Shown here piece by piece: positions 58,964 to 64,000 of a stretch of 64,000 nt of DNA (the stretch's first letter is position 1; each line of letters begins with the position of its first letter). The notes under the pieces were generated by a model, which was not told the DNA's origin, did not search any database, and saw nothing but the letters and a program-made list of their open reading frames with translations. The translations under genes were made by a program, and so were the position numbers. Origin of the DNA: an uncultured Paracoccaceae bacterium (lineage in GTDB: Bacteria; Pseudomonadota; Alphaproteobacteria; Rhodobacterales; Rhodobacteraceae); contig CANMKS010000001.1 of NCBI GenBank assembly GCA_947498645.1, positions 2,890,032-2,954,031 on the forward strand, written 5' to 3'.

Positions 58964-59965
58964 ATGACAGTCACAATCGGAATCAATGGCTTTGGCCGCA
59001 TCGGTCGCTGCACGCTGGCACATATCACCGAGGCCGCACGCAACGACGTTCAGGTGGTCAAGATCAATGCAACCGGCCCGATCGAGACAAACGCCCACCT
59101 GCTGAAATACGACAGCGTCCACGGCCGCTTTGGCAGCCCGATCACGGTGAAGGGCAACACAATGGATCTGGGACGTGGCCCGATTGACGTGATGTCCACT
59201 TATGACCCAAGTGAGTTGAACTGGGACGGCGTTGATGTGGTCTTGGAATGCACCGGCAAATTCAACGACGGGCAAAAGGCAGATGTGCATCTGGCGCGTG
59301 GCGCAAAAAAGGTTCTGATCTCTGCCCCCGCCAAGAACGTGGACCGGACGGTCGTTTACGGCGTCAACCACCGCGCGCTGGATGCGGCAGAGCGGATGGT
59401 GTCCAACGGATCATGTACCACCAACTGCCTTGCTCCGCTTGCCAAAGTGCTGAACGACGCCATCGGGATTGAACGCGGGATCATGACAACGATCCACAGC
59501 TATACCGGCGATCAGCCGACACTGGACCGTCGCCACAATGACCTCTATCGCGCGCGCGCTGCGGCCATGGCGATGATCCCCACGTCCACCGGCGCCGCGA
59601 AGGCGCTGGGAGAGGTGCTCCCGGAACTGGCGGGCAAGCTGGACGGCACGGCAATGCGCGTGCCCACCCCAAACGTCAGCGCCGTCGATCTGACCTTTGA
59701 GGCGGGAAAATCGGTGACTGTCGCTGATGTGAACGCCATCGTGGCAGAAGCCGCCGCAGGCTATATGGGTATGGTGATGTCATATGATGACGAGGCGAAG
59801 GTCAGCATTGATTTCAACCACACCACCGAAAGCAGCATCTTTGCCCCGGATCAGACCAAGGTTGTCGGTGGCAAGACCGTGCGCGTCCTTGCCTGGTACG
59901 ACAACGAATGGGGCTTTTCGGCACGCATGGCAGATGTTGCGGCAACGATGGGACGGCTGCACTAA
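58964..59965 (+). CDS. gap: glyceraldehyde-3-phosphate dehydrogenase, type I (first copy)
   Basis: A 333-residue [15 protein letters not shown] (cofactor), the nucleophile in [41 protein letters not shown] and [12 protein letters not shown] are present. The cofactor loop reads VVKINATGP: position 36 is Ala where the second copy and NAD-specific enzymes have Asp, so NADP or dual use is plausible. ATG 58964 has AAGGA upstream. Three operators precede it. Confidence 0.95.
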   Translation: MTVTIGINGFGRIGRCTLAHITEAARNDVQVVKINATGPIETNAHLLKYDSVHGRFGSPITVKGNTMDLGRGPIDVMSTYDPSELNWDGVDVVLECTGKFNDGQKADVHLARGAKKVLISAPAKNVDRTVVYGVNHRALDAAERMVSNGSCTTNCLAPLAKVLNDAIGIERGIMTTIHSYTGDQPTLDRRHNDLYRARAAAMAMIPTSTGAAKALGEVLPELAGKLDGTAMRVPTPNVSAVDLTFEAGKSVTVADVNAIVAEAAAGYMGMVMSYDDEAKVSIDFNHTTESSIFAPDQTKVVGGKTVRVLAWYDNEWGFSARMADVAATMGRLH

Positions 59966-59974
59966 GCGGCGACA

Positions 59975-60020
59975 CAAATCCTCTTTGAGGATTTGACGCA
60001 GACTTTCGACGAACGTCTGC
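59975..60020. repeat. paired palindromes after the first gap gene
   Basis: CAAATCCTC-TTT-GAGGATTTG (59975-59995) is followed by an inverted repeat GCAGAC...GTCTGC (59998-60020, one mismatch) around TTTCGACGAA. This is the same two-part design as at 13385-13441 and 25649-25705. Confidence 0.6.
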
Positions 60021-60062
60021 TGACCTTTGCCATTTGTGCAGCAGGCCGTTAGACCGATCACC

Positions 60063-60206
60063 ATGACAAATACCATTGCGATTTGGCTGGGCCTGATCAT
60101 CACCGCCCTGTTGGCCACGGACTATGTTCTGTATGATTGGGCCAATACGCTCTTTCTGTTGCGCAAATTCATGGAATTGATCGAGTGGCTGGCTTTCTGG
60201 CGCTAG
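60063..60206 (+). CDS. 47-residue single-pass membrane protein between the gap genes
   Basis: ATG 60063 to TAG 60206 encodes MTNTIAIWLGLIITALLATD and on. One hydrophobic helix (residues 5-18) is followed by aromatic-rich YDWANTLFLLRKF and a C-terminal WLAFWR. Codon use matches neighbours; the ribosome site is weak. Family unrecognised; I infer it is a conserved small gene because it fits exactly between the palindromes and the gap2 operator. Confidence 0.65.
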   Translation: MTNTIAIWLGLIITALLATDYVLYDWANTLFLLRKFMELIEWLAFWR

Positions 60207-60212
60207 GCGGTG

Positions 60213-60255
60213 TTGACCTTTGCGCGGAAATGGCAATGTTAGCGCCAACATTGCC
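60213..60255 (+). promoter_or_regulatory. gap2 promoter with palindromic operator (CceR/LacI-like)
   Basis: TTGACC (60213-60218) is followed at about 17-18 bp by TGTTAGCGCCAACA (60237-60250, one mismatch to TGTTAnCGnTAACA), which lies where the -10 should be and extends as a 24-bp inverted repeat (60232-60255, arms GGCAATGTT/AACATTGCC). Repression by occlusion is likely. Confidence 0.6.
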
Positions 60256-60275
60256 CCATTGAGGAGAATACGACC

Positions 60276-61277
60276 ATGGCCGTCAAAGTAGCTATTAATG
60301 GATTTGGCCGGATCGGCCGTAACGTGCTGCGCGCGATCATCGAAAGTGGCCGCACAGATATCGACGTGGTTGCAATCAATGATCTCGGCCCGGTTGAAAC
60401 AAACGCCCACCTGCTGCGCTTTGACAGTGTGCATGGACGGTTTCCCGCCACCGTGACCACAACAGAAACCACAATCGACGTGGGGCGCGGCCCGATGGAC
60501 GTCACCGCGATCCGCAACCCCGCAGACCTGCCATGGGGGCATGTGGATGTTGTGCTGGAATGCACCGGCATCTTTACCAGCAAAGAGGCCTGTCAGGCAC
60601 ACCTTGATAACGGCGCCAGCCGCGTGCTGATCTCTGCCCCCGGCAAAGGTGCTGACAAGACGATTGTCTACGGCGTGAACCATGAATTGCTGACCAAGGA
60701 TGATATCGTCGTCTCCAATGCCTCATGCACAACCAACTGTCTGGCACCTGTGGCCAAAGTCCTGAACGATGCGCTCGGCATCAACAAAGGCTTTATGACG
60801 ACGGTGCACAGTTACACCGGCGACCAGCCGACGCTGGACACATTGCACAAGGACCTCTACCGCGCCCGCGCAGCTGCCTTGTCGATGATCCCAACCTCCA
60901 CCGGAGCGGCCAAAGCCGTGGGTCTGGTTCTACCAGAGCTGGACGGTATTCTGGACGGTGTCGCAATCCGCGTGCCTACACCGAATGTGTCCTGCGTCGA
61001 TCTGACGTTCGAATCCAAGCGGCCCACAACGGTTGAAGAAGTGAACAACGCGATCATCGCCGCTGCTGACGGTCCGCTGAAAGGCGTGTTGGGCTATACG
61101 GATCTGCCGATGGTCAGCACCGACTTCAACCACGATCCGCATTCATCCATCTTCCATCTGGATCAAACCAAAGTGCTGGGTGGCAATATGGTGCGCATTC
61201 TGACCTGGTATGACAACGAATGGGGTTTCTCCAACCGCATGGGCGATACCGCTGTCGCAGTGGGTAAACTTATCTGA
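60276..61277 (+). CDS. gap: glyceraldehyde-3-phosphate dehydrogenase, type I (second copy)
   Basis: A 333-residue GAPDH. Active-site [41 protein letters not shown] and [12 protein letters not shown] match family. The cofactor loop VVAINDLGP has Asp36, typical of NAD-specific enzymes, unlike the first copy. GAGGAG precedes the ATG. It is about 60% similar by eye to the first copy (not computed), so the pair is an old duplication rather than a recent one. Confidence 0.96.
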   Translation: MAVKVAINGFGRIGRNVLRAIIESGRTDIDVVAINDLGPVETNAHLLRFDSVHGRFPATVTTTETTIDVGRGPMDVTAIRNPADLPWGHVDVVLECTGIFTSKEACQAHLDNGASRVLISAPGKGADKTIVYGVNHELLTKDDIVVSNASCTTNCLAPVAKVLNDALGINKGFMTTVHSYTGDQPTLDTLHKDLYRARAAALSMIPTSTGAAKAVGLVLPELDGILDGVAIRVPTPNVSCVDLTFESKRPTTVEEVNNAIIAAADGPLKGVLGYTDLPMVSTDFNHDPHSSIFHLDQTKVLGGNMVRILTWYDNEWGFSNRMGDTAVAVGKLI

Positions 61278-61304
61278 ACATATTCAATATGTTAGAGTGA
61301 TTTT

Positions 61305-61334
61305 GCCGGTCCCATTTGGGGCCGGCTATTTTTT
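61305..61334 (+). terminator. intrinsic terminator after gap2
   Basis: GCCGGTCCC and GGGGCCGGC (61305-61313 and 61318-61326, one G-U pair) with loop ATTT, then TATTTTTT. A small palindrome AACATATTCAATATGTT (61277-61293) lies between the stop and the terminator. Confidence 0.85.
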
Positions 61335-61415
61335 GCGCAAACCGCAAACGCCGCCATGCATTTTGCGCAAGGGTGCTTTGGGTTTTGTGCCAGTTGCGCT
61401 GCACCGCAGCGTTGC

Positions 61416-61421
61416 TAGATG
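61416..61421 (+). promoter_or_regulatory. possible -10 of the DUF1127-like gene
   Basis: TTGCGC (61394-61399) and TAGATG (61416-61421) are 16 bp apart, about 45-70 bp before the small gene. The match is weak. Confidence 0.3.
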
Positions 61422-61466
61422 TGAATCACGAAACAACAACGCGATGACTTATCAAGGAGCACGCAT

Positions 61467-61625
61467 ATGACCGTATTCAATTCAGTCCGCACCGCCGTGC
61501 AAAAACGCGTGGCATACAGCAACCTCAAGTATGAACTTGCCAACATGCCGTTGGAAACCGCCATTGATTTGGGGCTGTTCCGCGAAGACGCAGCCAAGAC
61601 TGCCGCAAAAGCCATCTACGGCTAA
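61467..61625 (+). CDS. 52-residue DUF1127-like small protein
   Basis: ATG 61467, with AAGGAG 7-12 bp ahead, to TAA 61625. The C-terminal part (YELANMPLETAIDLGLFRE and on to AAKAIYG) resembles the DUF1127 pattern seen in short Arg-rich proteins such as CcaF1, which affects RNA processing in Rhodobacter. This copy is less basic, so membership is tentative. A hairpin terminator follows at 61648. Confidence 0.75.
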   Translation: MTVFNSVRTAVQKRVAYSNLKYELANMPLETAIDLGLFREDAAKTAAKAIYG

Positions 61626-61647
61626 ACATCGGTAATATGAGAAACCC

Positions 61648-61673
61648 AGCCGCGCCCAAGGGTGCGGCTTTGT
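61648..61673. terminator. terminator-like hairpin between the DUF1127-like and hydrolase genes
   Basis: AGCCGC-GCCC and GGGT-GCGGCT (61648-61657 and 61660-61669) form a ten-bp stem around AA with one G-U pair; TTTGTC follows. It lies between convergent genes. Confidence 0.55.
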
Positions 61674-62446
61674 CATCTCTGTAAGTCGGCCAGAAACTGA
61701 TCAATCCGCCCGGCATAACCCACCTGCCCGGCCAGATTGTTATGCGTTGCCCCCTCAACCGCATGAAACGTGACCGCCAGCCCCGCCGCCTGCATCACAT
61801 CGCGCAAGCGAGTACCGTTGGATATCGGGATCATCTGATCGGCCGTCCCGTGCTGGATCAAAACGGGCGCTGTGACGTCAGGAATCAAAGCGGCGGAATC
61901 CCATCGTTGCACACCCGGCATATAGCAAGCAGGCAACCACGACGCTTTGGTCATCAGCTCGCACATCTTCACAAACGGCGCATCAAGCAGGACAGCTTCA
62001 ACAGGGCGCGCTGCAGCCACATGCAGCGCCAGCCCGGTCCCCATCGAATAGCCATGCACCACAATCGGCCCCGTGTGCCGGGCCGCGAGCCAGTCGTAAG
62101 CGGCCAGCGCATCGGCCTTCAACTGCACCTCTGACGGGGTGCCGGGGATGCCGCCACCGCCGGGGTATTCCATCGCCGCAATCGGGCGCCCTGCCCGTTC
62201 ATGTGCATCCAGCGTATAGGTGAAATAGGCCAGCGCACCGCCGTTACCCATGAAAAACAGAACTGCTGTTGCGTCGTCCCCATCGCGCCATGCCATTGCG
62301 ACCTCGCGGTCGGTCACGACCTCTTGTGCATAGCGGGGATTGTCAAAGGGGTCCGCACCAAAGGGATAGATGAACTGGGGATGGGCAAAGACCATCGCAA
62401 TCGCGTAAAGCAAATAAGCGCCAATCAGCATCCAAAGCCAGTTCAC
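61673..62446 (-). CDS. alpha/beta-hydrolase, N-terminally anchored
   Basis: A 257-residue hydrolase. One N-terminal helix (WLWMLIGAYLLYAIAMVFA) precedes the fold: the nucleophile in VVHGYSMGTGLALHVA, the acid D of IQHGTADQMIPISNG and the His of EGATHNNLAG. The layout recalls membrane-associated family members of the ABHD13/BEM46 type. Substrate unknown. Overlaps coaD by ATGA. Confidence 0.85.
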   Translation of the reverse strand: MNWLWMLIGAYLLYAIAMVFAHPQFIYPFGADPFDNPRYAQEVVTDREVAMAWRDGDDATAVLFFMGNGGALAYFTYTLDAHERAGRPIAAMEYPGGGGIPGTPSEVQLKADALAAYDWLAARHTGPIVVHGYSMGTGLALHVAAARPVEAVLLDAPFVKMCELMTKASWLPACYMPGVQRWDSAALIPDVTAPVLIQHGTADQMIPISNGTRLRDVMQAAGLAVTFHAVEGATHNNLAGQVGYAGRIDQFLADLQR

Positions 62447-62937
62447 ACGCCAAAGCGCTCCAGCAAGGCGGTATTCACCGACGGCGACACGAATTTGGAC
62501 ACATCACCGCCAAGTCGCGCGATTTCCTTGACCAGTTTCGATGCAATGGCCTGATGCTGTGCTTCGGCCATCAGAAACACCGTCTCGATACTGTCATCCA
62601 ACACGCGGTTCATGCCAACCATCTGATATTCATACTCAAAATCGGCAACGGCACGCAGACCGCGAATGATGACACTCGCCCCGACATCGCGGGCGCAATC
62701 AATCAGCAGATTTTCAAAGGGATGGACTTCGATCTCGCACCCCACGGCAGCGCCCAGAGGTATCGCCTCTGCCGCGACCATGGCGACCCGTTCTTCCAGC
62801 CCAAACAAGGGGCCCTTGTCGCGATTGATCGCCACACCGATAACCAGTCGATCCACCAATGAACAGGCCCGGCGAATGATGTCGATATGCCCATACGTGA
62901 CCGGATCAAATGTACCGGGGTAAAGTCCTACGCGCAT
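62443..62937 (-). CDS. coaD: phosphopantetheine adenylyltransferase
   Basis: A 164-residue coenzyme A enzyme. YPGTFDPVTYGHIDIIRRA includes the nucleotidyl-transferase HxGH-type site, then RGLRAVADFEYEYQMVGMNR and the C-terminal SSxVNTALLERFGV-like end (SPSVNTALLERF). Length standard. Its stop overlaps the hydrolase start. Confidence 0.95.
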   Translation of the reverse strand: MRVGLYPGTFDPVTYGHIDIIRRACSLVDRLVIGVAINRDKGPLFGLEERVAMVAAEAIPLGAAVGCEIEVHPFENLLIDCARDVGASVIIRGLRAVADFEYEYQMVGMNRVLDDSIETVFLMAEAQHQAIASKLVKEIARLGGDVSKFVSPSVNTALLERFGV

Positions 62938-63003
62938 GGCCGTCCTCGTCTATTATGCGTTTCGGCCAAGCAACATGATTGCGCGGGCAAATGCAATATC
63001 GGG

Positions 63004-63438
63004 CTAGTGCCCCATAATCATACCTTCGAGTGCGTCTTTTTCCATCGACAGTTCAGCAAGACGCGCCTTGACGGCATCCCCGATGGAAATCAGACCGACC
63101 ATCTTGTCACCATCCATGACCGGCACGTGGCGGAACCGCCCCTCGGTCATCATTTCAAGCACCTCGATGGCGCTGTTTGAAGGGGAGCATGTCACCAGCT
63201 TGGCGGTCATCAAATCCTTGACCTGATCGGTCAGGCACCCCGCCCCACGTTTGCCCAGTTCGCGGACGATGTCGCGTTCTGACAGGATACCATCAAGGCT
63301 TTCGCCATCGGCAGAAACCACAACAGTACCGATCCGATGCTCTGACAATAGTTTCGCCGCATCCGATATTGTGGACGTCGGCTTGACCGAGATCACGCCC
63401 ACATCAGGCTTGGACTTGAGAATTTGGGAAACAATCAT
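63004..63438 (-). CDS. tandem CBS-domain protein
   Basis: A 144-residue protein made of two CBS domains (about 8-65 and 75-135). The second holds the RFRHVPVMDGDKMVGLISIGD core and the first HRIGTVVVSADGESLDGILSERDI. CBS pairs bind adenosine ligands; no effector domain is present, so the partner is unknown. It lies between coaD and the LysR gene. Confidence 0.88.
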   Translation of the reverse strand: MIVSQILKSKPDVGVISVKPTSTISDAAKLLSEHRIGTVVVSADGESLDGILSERDIVRELGKRGAGCLTDQVKDLMTAKLVTCSPSNSAIEVLEMMTEGRFRHVPVMDGDKMVGLISIGDAVKARLAELSMEKDALEGMIMGH

Positions 63439-63475
63439 AACGGGCTCCTTGACACGGCTCCGGGTGTTCAGCGTC

Positions 63476-64000
63476 TCAAATCAATGGGCTGGCTGTCAAG
63501 CGCGCAGTGCGCTCAAGTCGCACAACTTCCTCTTGCAGGCCCCGACGCAGGGCGTCCGCAAAGCGGTTCAGCCGGTCAGAGTGTCGGTCGGTGGTGTGGC
63601 GCACAAGGTAGAACGCGCGCTGCAATGACACATGTTCGGTCAGCACGCGCCGCAATTCAGGCGCAAAAGGCAGCGCAAAATCATGCACAATCCCAACCCC
63701 GGCCTGCCGGATCATCTGCAACTGCACAGCAACCGAATTTGATGCAAGCTGCACGCCGCCAGCCCCAATCGCACCAAGATAGTCCAGTTCCTTGTCAAAA
63801 ATCATATCGGGGATGTAACCCACAATCTGATGGGTCTTGAGGTCCGCCACGGACCGCGGTTCGGGCTGGTCGGCGCGCATCGCGAGGTGCAACTGGTAAT
63901 CCACGATTTTCTGCACTGTCAGTTGGCCGGCCTGCGGCGGGCTGACCGTGATGGCCATATCTGCCTCGCGTCGCGACAGGTTGACGACACGCGGCAAGGC
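63476..64000 (-). CDS. LysR-family regulator, substrate-binding part (5' end cut by the window)
   Basis: The frame runs off the right edge, so the DNA-binding half is missing. The visible part (about 173 residues) has the LTTR effector-domain pattern: READMAITVSPPQAGQLTVQ, DMIFDKELDYLGAIGA and VAVQLQMIRQAGVGIVHDFALP. The regulator's target is unknown. Confidence 0.85.
   Translation of the reverse strand, partial: ALPRVVNLSRREADMAITVSPPQAGQLTVQKIVDYQLHLAMRADQPEPRSVADLKTHQIVGYIPDMIFDKELDYLGAIGAGGVQLASNSVAVQLQMIRQAGVGIVHDFALPFAPELRRVLTEHVSLQRAFYLVRHTTDRHSDRLNRFADALRRGLQEEVVRLERTARLTASPLI

Overview
The window is chromosomal DNA from an alphaproteobacterium, most likely a marine member of the Rhodobacteraceae (Roseobacter group). 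This rests on several things: the gene order trpGDC-moaC-moeA-lexA-comEC-gltX-gltA, a direct-repeat LexA box (GAAC-N7-GAAC) at lexA, B12-dependent ribonucleotide reductase as a large single-chain NrdJ, a fused indolepyruvate ferredoxin oxidoreductase, ccm genes beside argC, and a GTA-type lysis cassette. No species is claimed. Almost all of the DNA is ordinary, dense, vertically inherited core genome. I saw no insertion sequence, integrase, CRISPR array or rRNA. One tRNA (Pro, UGG) is present.

Layout. 0-13 kb: an aminotransferase (cut by the window edge) and a PEP-mutase-like lyase; an outer-membrane beta-barrel protein with a complex upstream region; anmK divergent from tyrS; a CPA1 antiporter, PhzF, Fur/Mur, a DMT exporter, eno, GNAT and cupin genes; a KefB-type exchanger. 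13-20 kb: the long nrdJ, followed by a structured intergenic region that may encode a small RNA; tRNA-Pro; DUF192, a double cold-shock protein, pdxH and fabI. 20-32 kb: gpt, a second aminotransferase, a PpiD-like chaperone, trpE, an oppositely oriented polysaccharide-deacetylase-like gene, then the tightly overlapped run trpG-trpD-ung-trpC-moaC-moeA. 32-39 kb: lexA with a promoter-embedded SOS box, comEC, gltX, gltA, a GNAT gene, and a 54-residue membrane protein with a CtrA-type box. 39-50 kb: an enoyl-CoA hydratase, then ccmH-ccmF and ccmE-argC-murI interrupted by a three-gene lysis cassette (XhlA-like, holin, GH108 endolysin); an acyltransferase; the 1138-residue 2-oxoacid oxidoreductase divergent from a LysR regulator. 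51-64 kb: a candidate small RNA, purL, bolA-grxD, zapA, tkt, a lipoprotein, tandem gap genes separated by a 47-residue membrane protein, a DUF1127-like small protein, an alpha/beta hydrolase, coaD, a CBS protein and a LysR gene cut by the window end.

Working together. Trp synthesis genes are translationally coupled to DNA repair (ung) and molybdopterin genes. BolA and the CGFS glutaredoxin form an Fe-S trafficking pair. eno, tkt and both gap genes belong to central carbon metabolism; eno and both gap genes carry the same 14-bp palindrome (TGTTAnCGnTAACA, with at most one mismatch) in their upstream regions, which suggests a shared LacI-type regulator such as CceR. The most novel items are non-coding or very small: two candidate sRNAs (near 13.2 kb and 51.3 kb), dispersed palindromic elements at gene 3' ends, a 29-bp inverted repeat ahead of purL, and three tiny genes of 47-54 residues.
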